Shown: positions 16,600 to 25,845, counted from the stretch's first letter. The stretch: 60,471 bases of DNA from Flavobacterium sp. (GCA_023251135.1 JAHEZJ010000035.1:9287-69757), one strand, 5' to 3'. Numbers and translations: made by a program. The notes: generated by a model not told the origin, from the sequence alone.

Positions 16600-17466
16600 T
16601 TATTTACGTTTTGTATCTGGATTACTTTTTTGAATTTTTCTTCTGTAAGAGGAGGGATTTTTTCCGGTATGCAATTTAAAAATTCGCGTAAAATGACTTT
16701 GGTCTGAGAACCCTGTCATATAAGCGATTTCTGTCAGTGTATACGAAGAGTTCTCTATAAGATTAATTGCTTTTTCTATTCGCAATTTCCTGACATAATC
16801 ACCAAAGTTTAAGTCTTCAAAGTATTTGGAAAACTCTCTTGACAAATAAGAAGGGTTCAAATCCAATTCACTTGAAATTTTCTTCAAATCAAAAGCAAAT
16901 TGGGTATCAATCTGATCCTGAATAATTTCTTTTAGTTCTTTTACCCAGGAAGGTGTTTTGTTTGCCGCCTTTTTATCTTTCAAAAATTTACTGTAAACTT
17001 CATGCAATAAGCTTTCAAAAGGACTATTTTGCAAATGATTCTGTTTGTATAAATAAGTAGCCCAACTATACAACGCATCATAAATTATCATTCCTGTTTC
17101 CAGGAGTTTATGATCATCGTCAATATTATAAGAAAGTCCGGCAGAGATAGCCCAGAGCCCGGCAGATTCTTTGGCTATATCATGCCGGTCTGTATCTGCT
17201 CCGCGCACAATCCCTGCTATGATTGAAATAGCAGCATCGTTTATTTGATGTTTTTTTACAATATAATCAAAAGTTGTTTCCTCATTGTAATGTGTATACT
17301 CGACATTGGGGATATCAAAAGGAATAGCACTTAATTCTTTCGATTTCTCCAAAACGGTATCATAAGGAACATAAATAAATTCGGCCTCCTTGTCCACAAA
17401 TTTTTTAATCAGCCAAGGACATGCAATTCGGTCTATTTTAGGTCTTTCCCGGGTAATCCACTTCAT
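16600..17466 (-). CDS. ChrB-like domain fused to an AraC-type DNA-binding domain
   Basis: 288 aa, cytoplasmic. Residues 1-150 match the chromate-resistance ChrB C-terminal domain: WITRERPKIDRIACPWLIKK at the start, then AEFIYVP, IPFDIPNVEYTH and IAGIVRGADTDRHDI. Residues 190-285 are an AraC double helix-turn-helix: DLNPSYLSREFSKYF, then LRIEKAINLIENSSYTLTEI and GFSDQSHFTRIFKLHTG. The fusion suggests the ChrB-like part senses something and the AraC part acts on promoters; that is inference. It lies 28 bases after the PQQ-propeller gene, so the two are probably co-transcribed. Confidence 0.85.
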   Translation of the reverse strand: MKWITRERPKIDRIACPWLIKKFVDKEAEFIYVPYDTVLEKSKELSAIPFDIPNVEYTHYNEETTFDYIVKKHQINDAAISIIAGIVRGADTDRHDIAKESAGLWAISAGLSYNIDDDHKLLETGMIIYDALYSWATYLYKQNHLQNSPFESLLHEVYSKFLKDKKAANKTPSWVKELKEIIQDQIDTQFAFDLKKISSELDLNPSYLSREFSKYFEDLNFGDYVRKLRIEKAINLIENSSYTLTEIAYMTGFSDQSHFTRIFKLHTGKNPSSYRRKIQKSNPDTKRK

Positions 17467-17494
17467 TTGAAAATCTGCATTTTAGGAAATTCTG

Positions 17495-18679
17495 TTATCG
17501 AATAATCTTTATATAAGCACTATAAGCGTCGTCTTTAATGCTGGTTCTCAGATAAACTTCGTTTTCGTCTTTACTTTTAAATTCAAACTGAATCAAAGCA
17601 GCATCCGAATAATAAAAGAAGTAATCATCGCCTCCAAATTCAAAATTTGAAATGGGTCTGGTCGTCAATTTTGTTTCAAATGCTATTTCCCCATTTGTGA
17701 TGTCTATTTGAAAAAGCTTTCCTTTACGGGTATATCCCCAAATATTATCACTTTCTTCAACCATATACTCGACATTGTCGTCTTTAAAATCCCTTTTCCA
17801 AATCTGAGTTCCTGTTTTTGACTCCAGAGCATATATCGAAGAAACTTCCGGGCCTTGTGCGCCTACATAAACTTTATTGTCTTTGCAAAATATGCGCTCC
17901 CTGATATTCTGTTGATTTTCATCTAATTTAAACTGCCAAAGTATATCAAGTTTATTGGCACTTAAAGCATAAAGCTCGTTTTTTTCATTTGCTACAAACA
18001 CATTTTCACCATCCGTCACCACTTTTCCGGACATAACGCCCTCAAAGCTTTTTTGAGAAAGAAGTTTCCCTGTATTGGCGTCAAAACTATATAAGTTAGA
18101 CGCACTTTGAGTAAAAACTTTATTGTCGAAAACAAGAACCGGGCTATCATTATTTGTAGCCTCCAGCTTGTAGTTCCATACTAAACTACCATCTTCTATA
18201 TCAAGGGCATAAATACTATTATTAGGACTTTGTGTAGTTAGATACAGTTTTCCTCCATTTATAGTTGGAATTTGGTTCTTTACCACAATCTGATCTGTAG
18301 TATTACCTAATCTTGATTTCCAAAAAATGGCACCGGTTTGGTTGTTTATGGCAAAAATTTCACCATTAATAAACGGAATATACACTACTCCATCTTGCAT
18401 AGTGATGGCGTTTGCACACATTTCGGTATTAGAATCTGTAGCCTTTACGGTCCAGTTGATTTTCTCAGATTCCAAATTAAAAGAAAAAAGCGAACCGTCG
18501 TAATCATAGATTAGAATTGACTCTTTATCTAATGGGACTTTTGTTAGCGGCTTTAAGACTTTATTAGAAACCTTATCAGTAGCATAAGAAGTTTTATCAG
18601 GTTGTGGTAAGGTTGGTAGCTGTCCGAACATATTTACAACAGTACTTACAAACAAAAGAATGATGAGCTTTTTTTTCAT
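17495..18679 (-). CDS. Exported PQQ-type beta-propeller repeat protein
   Basis: 394 aa with a signal peptide ending near MFGQ, so periplasmic or secreted. Repeats of the PQQ/quinoprotein-propeller type are easy to see: LESEKINWTVK, NQTGAIFWKSRLG, IEDGSLVWNYKLE, ANTGKLLSQKSF, ESKTGTQIWKRDF, ITNGEIAFETKL. This is the A-D-TG-W blade pattern of BamB-like and dehydrogenase-like propellers, but no catalytic residues can be claimed. A terminator separates it from the DUF4374 gene upstream; the ChrB-AraC gene follows at 28 bases. Confidence 0.8.
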   Translation of the reverse strand: MKKKLIILLFVSTVVNMFGQLPTLPQPDKTSYATDKVSNKVLKPLTKVPLDKESILIYDYDGSLFSFNLESEKINWTVKATDSNTEMCANAITMQDGVVYIPFINGEIFAINNQTGAIFWKSRLGNTTDQIVVKNQIPTINGGKLYLTTQSPNNSIYALDIEDGSLVWNYKLEATNNDSPVLVFDNKVFTQSASNLYSFDANTGKLLSQKSFEGVMSGKVVTDGENVFVANEKNELYALSANKLDILWQFKLDENQQNIRERIFCKDNKVYVGAQGPEVSSIYALESKTGTQIWKRDFKDDNVEYMVEESDNIWGYTRKGKLFQIDITNGEIAFETKLTTRPISNFEFGGDDYFFYYSDAALIQFEFKSKDENEVYLRTSIKDDAYSAYIKIIR

Positions 18680-18807
18680 TTTTAAAATTTGGGATTAATG
18701 ATTTGATTTCTTTTTTAGCGGTAGGACACAAAAAAAGATCATTTAAATACGGATTAAAACGCTGCAATTAAACTTATTTAACACAATGCCTAAACCTATA
18801 TCTCTGC

Positions 18808-18815
18808 CAAATATA
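18808..18815 (-). promoter_or_regulatory. -7 element, possible promoter for the PQQ-propeller gene
   Basis: Minus-strand TATATTTG, a perfect TAnnTTTG, about 130 bases before the start codon at 18679. No clear -33 partner. Confidence 0.4.
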
Positions 18816-18902
18816 GTTAAAAATTATTATAGCATTTTGGAAGTTCTGACTTGTTTGCATTGAAAATTGAAGTCTAAAATAGAAATAGATGTAAAATAAA
18901 AA

Positions 18903-18930
18903 ACCTCCAAAATCAAATGACTTTGGAGGT
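18903..18930 (-). terminator. Terminator after the DUF4374 gene
   Basis: ACCTCCAAA / TTTGGAGGT, a 9-bp stem with a 10-nt loop, followed on the minus strand by a T-rich run. It lies 25 bases past the DUF4374 stop. Nearly the same 40 bases recur twice near 27.6-27.75 kb. Confidence 0.75.
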
Positions 18931-18954
18931 GGTATTATTGGTTTTATACAGTGA

Positions 18955-20169
18955 TTATCTTAGTTTTCCAACGAATATCAAACTACCACCAATCGCTTCA
19001 GAAACTGCTTCAAAATCAGCAGCACCTTTTTGCTTTAACAGACTGAATTTACCATCAGGAGCAGTGATGTTACCATAATATTCTACACCGTCAATTGTAC
19101 CAACCGTATAAACAGTACCATATTTTTCAAAAGAAGTAAAAGGCTCTACTTTTAATGTTTTTAAATCTACAAGAGCAAATTTTGTTGGGGCATTGTACCA
19201 GTCAGCAGGTTTTGCAGGTGGAGTAAACGTATTGTCCAGATACTGAGCAAGGGCTTTATCTCCGTGAACATAAGCTACTACATTTACCGAATGTGCCTTT
19301 AAAGCAACTTTTAAATCCACAAAAAAGTTAGGATCAAATGTCCCGTTAGGATTTACCTTTAACAATCCACCAGCCGGAGGAGCATCTTTTACAGTGCTGT
19401 AATCTAATGACAAAGATGTAGCACGCGAAGGTCTGTAGTACAAAGTACCGTCATTTCCTTTAGCAAACGTATCGTATCCCATTGACATACGAGAATCTTT
19501 AACATAAGAAACCGCTTTTGAAGCGATATCAAAAACTGCAATTTGTGCATATTGTGGAAATTTATTAAAATCAGTAGGCGTTGCGGCCACCGGTAAAATG
19601 ATTTTTTTTGCAGAAGTAACATAACTCATGTAAGTAGATGTTTTTATACCAGCATCGTTACTTAACGGTAGTGGAGTCACTGAAATAGTTTCGGTTATAG
19701 TCATCGTTGCCGGATTGAACTTAATAATTTTCCCATCATTTAAGGCGAAAAAATAAGCCTCTGTTTCAGACACGAAAGCAGGAGGGCCAAAAGTACCACT
19801 AACTCCGGTACCTGCAAGGCTTAAAGCGTCTGCCTTCGAAATTTTCATTTCAGTACTTACATTATACTTGGTTAAGGTTGAAGCTGTACCATTCCAAACA
19901 TAAGGATGTTCACCATACGAATATACTGTTGCACCTGGACCAATCTCAGTCATTGTTTTATAATCAAGAGTCGAAGGAAATTTATCGTATGCTCCTAAAT
20001 AAAAAACTCTGCCGCCAGGTGTATTTACACGAACTGATGCGATAACCGCAGGATTCTTACCTTGACCTTCATCTGTTTTGGTATCCTCTGAACTGCATGA
20101 TGTTAAGGCAAATACCGAACACATTAGGGCTAATACTGCATGTTTTATAAAAAATCGATTTGTTTTCAT
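18955..20169 (-). CDS. DUF4374 surface lipoprotein partnered with a TonB receptor
   Basis: 404 aa. Signal peptide with lipobox LTSC followed by SSEDTKTDEG, which predicts export to the cell surface. The mature part has propeller-like repeats (PGGRVFYLGAYDKFPS, YSYGEHPYVWNGTAST, YFFALNDGKIIKFNPATMTI, IAVFDIASKAVSYVKDSRMS), which I recognise as DUF4374. Such proteins usually sit next to TonB-dependent receptors of the siderophore type. Here the gene starts 18 bases after the receptor stop, so the pair form one transcript ending at the hairpin at 18903-18930. The ligand is unknown. Confidence 0.8.
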   Translation of the reverse strand: MKTNRFFIKHAVLALMCSVFALTSCSSEDTKTDEGQGKNPAVIASVRVNTPGGRVFYLGAYDKFPSTLDYKTMTEIGPGATVYSYGEHPYVWNGTASTLTKYNVSTEMKISKADALSLAGTGVSGTFGPPAFVSETEAYFFALNDGKIIKFNPATMTITETISVTPLPLSNDAGIKTSTYMSYVTSAKKIILPVAATPTDFNKFPQYAQIAVFDIASKAVSYVKDSRMSMGYDTFAKGNDGTLYYRPSRATSLSLDYSTVKDAPPAGGLLKVNPNGTFDPNFFVDLKVALKAHSVNVVAYVHGDKALAQYLDNTFTPPAKPADWYNAPTKFALVDLKTLKVEPFTSFEKYGTVYTVGTIDGVEYYGNITAPDGKFSLLKQKGAADFEAVSEAIGGSLIFVGKLR

Positions 20170-20187
20170 TGCTGTTTGGTTATATAA

Positions 20188-22557
20188 TTAAAATTGAGTT
20201 ACTAGTTTGATATTAAATGATCTTCCCGGTTTTTGCACTCCAAAAAAGTCATAATTTTTTTCATTGCTTAAGTTTTGTATTTCTGCTGTAATGGCATACT
20301 TGGCTCCCTTTATGCTATTGTGATAGGTCGTACCAAAATCAAAAGTCTTCTGGCTCGGGATAACAAATGGATTTACGGAAGCACTTTCCCAGCTTCTGAA
20401 AAATTCATATACATATCTAACATCGAGAAAAAGAGATAATTTATCTGTCTTGCCAATTAAGTTGTGAAAAGAGTAATTAGCCCCGCCGTTGGCAAAAAAG
20501 TATGGCTGATTAGGCACTCTGTCTCCCTTGTAAGCTGCAAATATTCCTTCGTTTGAGTCATTATAAAAATGCTGATACGTACTATTCGCATGAAAAGAGA
20601 GTTTGTCGTCTTTTGAAGTCCAGCTGCCTGAAACTTCAATTCCTTTAGAAGTGGCTGCAAATACATTCTGATAAATATTATTGCGATCCACACTCGGAAC
20701 AAATAAGATCTGATTGTCTATCTTTCTTAAAAAGACATTGGTTTGAACTTGCCAGCTGCTGCTTTCATAATTTGCTTTTGACTTGAAAAAAAGCTCAAAA
20801 TTGACGTTATGACTGCGTTCGGGTTTTAAGTTTATATTCCCTTGTATGAATTGTCCGTCTCCGAACAGCTCATCGGTTTGAGGCAAACGAGTAGCATATT
20901 CATACGTTAATTTGGTAGAAAACTGTTCGTTGAATTTAAAACGAAATCCATTTCCAAAGCCAAAATAATTCACACTATTCTTTTCTTTTATTACCGAATT
21001 ATTAGAGGGTATTTTCTCTTCAGAATTGATTTTTTGCAAATAATTTTTAGCAAAAAAGACGTTTTCTAATTTTTCATTAAAGGCATTTATTTTAAAGTCT
21101 GCACCATTAATCCATGTAAACATTTGCCTTGCAGCACTGGCCGGGTCATAACCGTTAATAAGTCGGTCGTCTCCGGTTTGTTTGGAATAGGTAGGCGCAG
21201 AAGTAAAACTCAAAGCATATTGATCGTTAATTTTCCATGAAGCTTTCAGACGTGAAAAAACATCATTGTTCCAGGTATACGTATCGCTCGGACCAGTAGA
21301 TTCTGAAATTTCTCCGCTGATATTCCCTGCAGAACCTTCAATACGCTCGCCATACCAATTGTATACAAAATCAGATACATCGGTAAACTGACGCTCCCTG
21401 TAATTATATCCTGAAATAAAATCGAGTGTAAAGTTTTTACCAAAGTCATTGCGGTAGGTAAGAACCGATCCGGCTGCTTTTCGATAAGTCATCACCTCCC
21501 CGTAAGGAACTCCAACCATTAATTGATTGTGCTGAATTTCTTTTGTATAATCGGTATAAAATCCTTCAATACTCAGTTCTTTGGCCCAAATTCTGTCCTT
21601 AATACCCGTTTTTAACTGCACTCCCATGCCTTTGTATGCATCATGAAATCGCGGTACGGTTACTTTTTTAATTTTCCCGGCATTATCCGGAACATCAACA
21701 TCTACTTTATAGTTGTTTTGAGAGCTGTCGTAAAATGCACTTCCTCTTATAAAAAAGCCCGTCTTTTCATTATAATTGTTAAGTATTATTGATGTTCGGT
21801 AAGTTCCAAAAGAGCCAGCCTGAGCTGAGAAAGATCCGCTAAAACCAGGCTTTATTTTCGGAGTGATTAAATTGACAGCACCACCAAGAGCATCCGCTCC
21901 AAATTCGATAGGTACAACTCCCTTATAAACTTCAACTCGATCAATCAAATTAACAGGAATTGTTGAAATACCGAAAGTATAACCGTGATATTCTAATGGA
22001 ATACCCTCTAAGAAAAACCTGATTTGATTTCCGGTCAGTCCATTCATCGAAAAATTTGTTCTGGAACCTAAACCACCGCTGCGTCTAACGCTAATACCCT
22101 GCGTTTGAGCAAGTACTTCGCCTAAATCAGCAGTTTTAAACTTGGCTTCCCGCATTTCTATTACGGAAACTGCTTGTGCGGACTGTTCTTTTTTCTTTTT
22201 TTCGGACACACCCTTTACCACTACATCATTTAGCTTCTCTGCCTCTTTCGATGTTTTATGAACCTTTTCTAAAGTTATGGCAACCGAAGAATTGAAAGAA
22301 CCTTCTAAAACAATTTTATGTTTCTTAGAAATATACCCCTCTAAACTCGCTTCAATGGTATAGCTGCCCTTTGCCAGATTTTCTATCTGATAAAGTCCAT
22401 CAGCATTAGTTTTTACATTTATTTCTGTACCTAAAAGCTGAATATTAACCCCGCTTAACGGAATTCCGTATTCATCATTTACTTTACCAGAGATTGTGTT
22501 TTGTGCGATTAAAAATGTCGTCGAGAATATAAAGAGCAATACTATTTTGAGCTTCAT
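20188..22557 (-). CDS. TonB-dependent outer-membrane receptor
   Basis: 789 aa. Signal peptide to about residue 18 (TFLIAQ); a carboxypeptidase-regulatory-like beta domain at 20-100 (ISGKVNDEYGIPLSGVNIQL); a plug domain at about 125-235 (ADLGEVLAQTQGISVRRSGG, VEVYKGVVPIEFGADALGGA); then a barrel ending in LVTQF. Length is typical for a siderophore- or vitamin-type receptor rather than the longer SusC type. The plug keeps the usual GADALGGAVN motif. No cobalamin riboswitch precedes it, so B12 is not the obvious ligand. First gene of a pair with the DUF4374 lipoprotein. Confidence 0.93.
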   Translation of the reverse strand: MKLKIVLLFIFSTTFLIAQNTISGKVNDEYGIPLSGVNIQLLGTEINVKTNADGLYQIENLAKGSYTIEASLEGYISKKHKIVLEGSFNSSVAITLEKVHKTSKEAEKLNDVVVKGVSEKKKKEQSAQAVSVIEMREAKFKTADLGEVLAQTQGISVRRSGGLGSRTNFSMNGLTGNQIRFFLEGIPLEYHGYTFGISTIPVNLIDRVEVYKGVVPIEFGADALGGAVNLITPKIKPGFSGSFSAQAGSFGTYRTSIILNNYNEKTGFFIRGSAFYDSSQNNYKVDVDVPDNAGKIKKVTVPRFHDAYKGMGVQLKTGIKDRIWAKELSIEGFYTDYTKEIQHNQLMVGVPYGEVMTYRKAAGSVLTYRNDFGKNFTLDFISGYNYRERQFTDVSDFVYNWYGERIEGSAGNISGEISESTGPSDTYTWNNDVFSRLKASWKINDQYALSFTSAPTYSKQTGDDRLINGYDPASAARQMFTWINGADFKINAFNEKLENVFFAKNYLQKINSEEKIPSNNSVIKEKNSVNYFGFGNGFRFKFNEQFSTKLTYEYATRLPQTDELFGDGQFIQGNINLKPERSHNVNFELFFKSKANYESSSWQVQTNVFLRKIDNQILFVPSVDRNNIYQNVFAATSKGIEVSGSWTSKDDKLSFHANSTYQHFYNDSNEGIFAAYKGDRVPNQPYFFANGGANYSFHNLIGKTDKLSLFLDVRYVYEFFRSWESASVNPFVIPSQKTFDFGTTYHNSIKGAKYAITAEIQNLSNEKNYDFFGVQKPGRSFNIKLVTQF

Positions 22558-22610
22558 GAAATAAACTTAGAATTAGGAACTATTCTTATTTAGAATGAAT
22601 AAAAAAAGTG

Positions 22611-22640
22611 CAAAAATATAAAATTATATCAATTCACAAT
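22611..22640 (-). promoter_or_regulatory. Probable promoter for the TonB receptor
   Basis: Minus-strand ATTG (22640-22637), 18 nt, then TATTTTTG (22618-22611), a good -7 match. The transcript would start near 22605, 48 bases before the start codon. Confidence 0.45.
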
Positions 22641-22899
22641 ACTCTTAAGGGTAAATAAAATTTTAACTGGCTGTAGCCTCAAAAAGCAAGCTGCAAACTC
22701 TTTAATCTATACTGCTACCCAGCTTCACTTCTGCTAAAAAACTTTTCAACTACATTATTTGTAAGAAAAAAATTACTATATTTATTTCCTGAAAGCAAAC
22801 ATTCAATCCACCTAAAAATTGTAATGATCGGCGAACTTATTTTCGCAAACATACATACCAGGAAAAATATTCATCTGAATCTTCAAAACATTATCAAAT
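22641..22899. other. Intergenic stretch between divergent genes, nothing further recognised
   Basis: Apart from the receptor promoter, the space up to the transglutaminase-like gene shows no ORF, riboswitch core or repeat. In particular there is no cobalamin box. A promoter for the plus-strand gene is expected here but not clear. Confidence 0.4.
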
Positions 22900-24033
22900 A
22901 TGAAAGCCAACATTAGTCTAATTGTATTATTTATCATTGCTTTCCAAATAGTTACAGCTCAAAACAATAATCCTATTATTAAATCAACCTCCGGGAAAAT
23001 TGATATTCGGGATGGAAAAAATTTAAAGAAACAAAGCTGGAATATTTCTCCCGAATTAGACCCGGACATTTACGAAACAAGCTCATTGGGTCAAAAAGTT
23101 ACTTTCATAACGGACATTGATTCAATTACAGTAAAAATTAAAAAAGATACCGAGTTCAATTTTACGGTTATGCTAAATGATTCTATAAAAGCGCATACGC
23201 AGATTAAGTATAAAATATCACGTTTAGACCAATTGAAACGAGGAGCAAAATATAATTATTCTGACAACCGATTTATTCCAAATTTCAGCTACCAGTCTAT
23301 AGAAAATCCAAATCTAATCAGAATCAGAAAAGATTTAAAGTTAGATTCTATCGCTGGAAAAGGCAACGAAACTTCAAAAATACTAAACCTCCTGCATTGG
23401 ATTCACAATACAATTCGACACGATGGAAACAGTGATAATCCAACTTTAAAAAATGCAATAGACATAATCAAAATTTGCAAAACTGAAAATAGAGGGGTGA
23501 ACTGCAGGATGATGGCGACTGTTCTTAATGAGTGTTATCTCTCAATGGGAATAAAATCAAGATACGTTACCTGTATGCCAAAAGAAACTGAATTTGATGA
23601 TTGCCATGTAATCAACATGGTTTACAGTACTGAATTTAAAAAATGGATCTGGATTGATCCGACTTTTGACGCTTATGTAATGAATGAGAAGGGAGAACTG
23701 CTTGGAATTTCAGAAGTTCGCGAAAGACTGATAAAGGGAAAAACGCTCATTTTAAATCCAGATGCTAATTGGAATAAAGAGATTTCTCAGACAAAAGAAC
23801 ATTATTTAGAAACATACATGGCTAAAAATCTATACAGGCTGGAGTGTCATTTAATTAGCGAATATAATACCGAATCGAATAATAGAAAAGAAATAACCTA
23901 TGTTGAATTGCTACCATTAGACGGCATAGTGCAGACACCACAGAAAGAAGAAGAAACAAATTCAAAAACACAGGTTAAATTTACAAGCTATAAAACAAAC
24001 AATCCGGATTTGTTCTGGAGTAACCCTTTTTAA
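22900..24033 (+). CDS. Exported transglutaminase-like (papain-fold) protein
   Basis: 377 aa with a signal peptide ending VTAQ. The catalytic triad of the transglutaminase-like superfamily is visible: Cys near residue 202 in RGVNCRMMATVLNECY, His near 235 in DDCHVINMVYS, and Asp near 253 in WIWIDPTFDAYV. Bacterial members are often proteases or act on peptide bonds in the envelope; the substrate is unknown. Residues 150-200 are the helical region that usually precedes the Cys. It stands alone; a perfect hairpin terminator follows. Confidence 0.85.
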   Translation: MKANISLIVLFIIAFQIVTAQNNNPIIKSTSGKIDIRDGKNLKKQSWNISPELDPDIYETSSLGQKVTFITDIDSITVKIKKDTEFNFTVMLNDSIKAHTQIKYKISRLDQLKRGAKYNYSDNRFIPNFSYQSIENPNLIRIRKDLKLDSIAGKGNETSKILNLLHWIHNTIRHDGNSDNPTLKNAIDIIKICKTENRGVNCRMMATVLNECYLSMGIKSRYVTCMPKETEFDDCHVINMVYSTEFKKWIWIDPTFDAYVMNEKGELLGISEVRERLIKGKTLILNPDANWNKEISQTKEHYLETYMAKNLYRLECHLISEYNTESNNRKEITYVELLPLDGIVQTPQKEEETNSKTQVKFTSYKTNNPDLFWSNPF

Positions 24034-24062
24034 ATAACAGTTTCAAAATAGCCCTAAAAACA

Positions 24063-24096
24063 AAAAACCTGTAAATCTTGCGATTTACAGGTTTTT
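24063..24096. terminator. Bidirectional terminator
   Basis: Perfect 15-bp arms AAAAACCTGTAAATC and GATTTACAGGTTTTT with a 4-nt loop. It serves the plus-strand transglutaminase-like gene and the minus-strand tRNA-Tyr transcript. Confidence 0.85.
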
Positions 24097-24155
24097 GAAA
24101 TGTTTCGGTTTTTAAAAGATTGAAAAAGTTACCTTTTACTTCTTTTACCCTTTTG

Positions 24156-24236
24156 TGGGGAGAGCAGGATTCGAACCTGCGAAGTTCACACAGCAGATTT
24201 ACAGTCTGCCCTCGTTGGCCGCTTGAGTATCTCCCC
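24156..24236 (-). tRNA. tRNA-Tyr (GTA)
   Basis: On the minus strand a full cloverleaf of 81 nt: acceptor GGGGAGA / TCTCCCC plus discriminator A, a T-arm GCAGGTTCGAATCCTGC, an anticodon arm GCAGACTGTAAATCTGC with GTA in the loop, and a long variable arm as in class II tRNA-Tyr. CCA is not encoded. It lies 81 bases downstream of tRNA-Val on the same strand. Confidence 0.96.
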
Positions 24237-24283
24237 TAGTCCGCTAACACAGATTTGAAATCCGTGGTAGTTCGGTAAGCCAT

Positions 24284-24313
24284 AAAAAAACTCCTTAGAA
24301 AAATTAAGGAGTT
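24284..24313 (-). terminator. Terminator after tRNA-Val copy 1
   Basis: AACTCCTTA / TAAGGAGTT, 9-bp stem with a T-run on the minus strand, 4 bases past the tRNA. A related hairpin lies at 26663-26686 after deoD. Confidence 0.65.
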
Positions 24314-24317
24314 ATTG

Positions 24318-24392
24318 TGGGCGATGAGGGGTTCGAACCCCCGACCCCCTCGGTGTAAACGAGGTGCTCTGAACCAGCTGAGCTAATCGCCC
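24318..24392 (-). tRNA. tRNA-Val (TAC), copy 1
   Basis: 75 nt on the minus strand: acceptor GGGCGAT / ATCGCCC plus A, anticodon arm CCTCGTTTACACCGAGG giving TAC, and T-arm GGGGGTTCGAACCCC. Identical to the copy at 27761-27835, and the upstream promoter region is duplicated as well. Confidence 0.97.
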
Positions 24393-24429
24393 TATTTTAC
24401 TAGGTTGCTATCGTTTGTGATTGCGAGTG

Positions 24430-24460
24430 CAAATATACAGCTAGATTTTGTATTTGCAAG
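24430..24460 (-). promoter_or_regulatory. Promoter for tRNA-Val copy 1
   Basis: Minus-strand CTTG (24460-24457), 19 nt, TATATTTG (24437-24430); 37 bases separate the -7 element from the tRNA 5' end. The same elements and spacing occur before copy 2. Confidence 0.65.
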
Positions 24461-24583
24461 TTTATTTTGAAAAAAAATCAAATAATTTTAGTCAATCCCC
24501 TCTACAAGCCTTCTGTGCAAAGTCACTAGAGTTTAAAGGCATTTCAGGCATGCTTGTAAAATTTAAAAATAAGTCAAATCGGT

Positions 24584-25225
24584 TTAAGTGCTCCATTTTT
24601 TTCTGGCCGTTACTATGGTATGAACATCCATTTCGGTCTCTGATTTTTTATATTTTACTTTAAATATTTCAAATTCTCCAAATTGATTCTCAGAAAAAAG
24701 TTCTTTTAAATCATTTAAATTATGATAATAGAAATAACTTCTGACACCACTACTCCCCACCTGGAAACCGGATTTACTGGAGTCACCTTCCACAAAACTC
24801 ATATAAACCAATCCGTTTTCATTTAATAAATTGAAACAGTCATTAATAAGTTTCTTACTATCAGCTTGAGACAGATAAGGCAAACAAAAACCACAAACTA
24901 TCCCATCGTATTTTATTTTAATTTCATCAATTTGCCTGCTGTCCATCACAGCAAAACTCGCCGTTGGATTGTTCTTAGCTGCAAGTTCTATCATATTTGG
25001 CGCGATGTCGATCCCAAAAATATCAAAGTCAGGTCGTTTTGATAACAGATATTTTGTAATGTTTCCGGGGCCGCAGCCAATCTCCAGAATTTTCGGTTTT
25101 GCTTTATCAAATGAATTGCACACAAAGTCATAGGTGTCGTTATACAGATCCAAATCCATAAACTTATCCTGATAGGGTAAAGCAATTTTGTTCCAGGTTT
25201 CAAATGTTTCTTTATATCTGTCCAT
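24584..25225 (-). CDS. Class I SAM-dependent methyltransferase
   Basis: 213 aa from the Met at 25225 (a Met six codons earlier is possible). Motif I is ILEIGCGPGN at about 46-55, followed by FDIFGIDIAPNMIELA (motif II, acidic residue binding the ribose) and YDGIVCGFCLPYLSQ (post I). It is a small-molecule type methyltransferase with no extra domains; the substrate is unknown. It lies 68 bases downstream of the DinB gene on the same strand and next to the tRNA-Val promoter region. Confidence 0.85.
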   Translation of the reverse strand: MDRYKETFETWNKIALPYQDKFMDLDLYNDTYDFVCNSFDKAKPKILEIGCGPGNITKYLLSKRPDFDIFGIDIAPNMIELAAKNNPTASFAVMDSRQIDEIKIKYDGIVCGFCLPYLSQADSKKLINDCFNLLNENGLVYMSFVEGDSSKSGFQVGSSGVRSYFYYHNLNDLKELFSENQFGEFEIFKVKYKKSETEMDVHTIVTARKKWST

Positions 25226-25293
25226 AATCCTATTATTGTTCAAAAGTGGTCTCTAATTTTTTCGATAATCCTGTAGTTTGTTAAATATTACTG

Positions 25294-25845
25294 TCAGGCA
25301 TTTTTCATCGCAATCTGTATTCTGTCAATCTGATTGAAATGTCTAATCATGTGATTGATCAAAAATTGAAAAGTATCTCCCAGTTTTAACTTAATGAAGT
25401 TTGAAATTGAAATCTTAATCTTCACATTGTTCAAACTCACTTTTCCGGATTGATTTAGCAACTCCAAAAGTTTGATTTGCTGGTTTACGAACCTGTCAAT
25501 TACCGATTGATCCAGTTTAGTATTCAACGGATTTTTGTCTTTAAAAGTTCTCATTTTGTTTGGCTTTTCTTTTGGCAACATGCTTTTTGCAAAGTAACTC
25601 CCTAAAATTCCACTTTTAAATTCAACATCAGCTTTGGTGGTTGATTGTTTTATCTCGCTTTCTATTTGCGGTAAATAAAAGTCACCATACAAATTCAAAT
25701 GTTCCAAACATTCCAGAATGCTCCAGGAAGTTTCGTTTTCCCTCCAAGTTAAAGCATTCAAGTCATAATTTTTTAATTTTTCTGCCTGATTGATAATTTG
25801 CCTTGTCTGCTCTAAAAGCATCTGTATTAATTTCTCTGATTGCAT
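25294..25845 (-). CDS. DinB-family (four-helix) protein
   Basis: 183 aa, soluble. It has the DinB/YfiT-like pattern: an N-terminal helix, then SWSILECLEHLNLYGDFYLP with a His in metal-ligand position, and a C-terminal helix LINHMIRHFNQIDRIQ with two more His residues. The three His sites fit a metal-binding four-helix bundle often linked to thiol transfer. The name reflects a fold, not an SOS role. It is flanked by the Crp-like gene upstream (59 bases) and the methyltransferase downstream. Confidence 0.8.
   Translation of the reverse strand: MQSEKLIQMLLEQTRQIINQAEKLKNYDLNALTWRENETSWSILECLEHLNLYGDFYLPQIESEIKQSTTKADVEFKSGILGSYFAKSMLPKEKPNKMRTFKDKNPLNTKLDQSVIDRFVNQQIKLLELLNQSGKVSLNNVKIKISISNFIKLKLGDTFQFLINHMIRHFNQIDRIQIAMKNA

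Noticed and set aside
20188-22557. TonB receptor considered as the BtuB of the B12 operon
   Set aside because: No riboswitch precedes it and the two transcripts are separate, 6 kb apart. Its partner is a DUF4374 protein, more typical of siderophore-type receptors.
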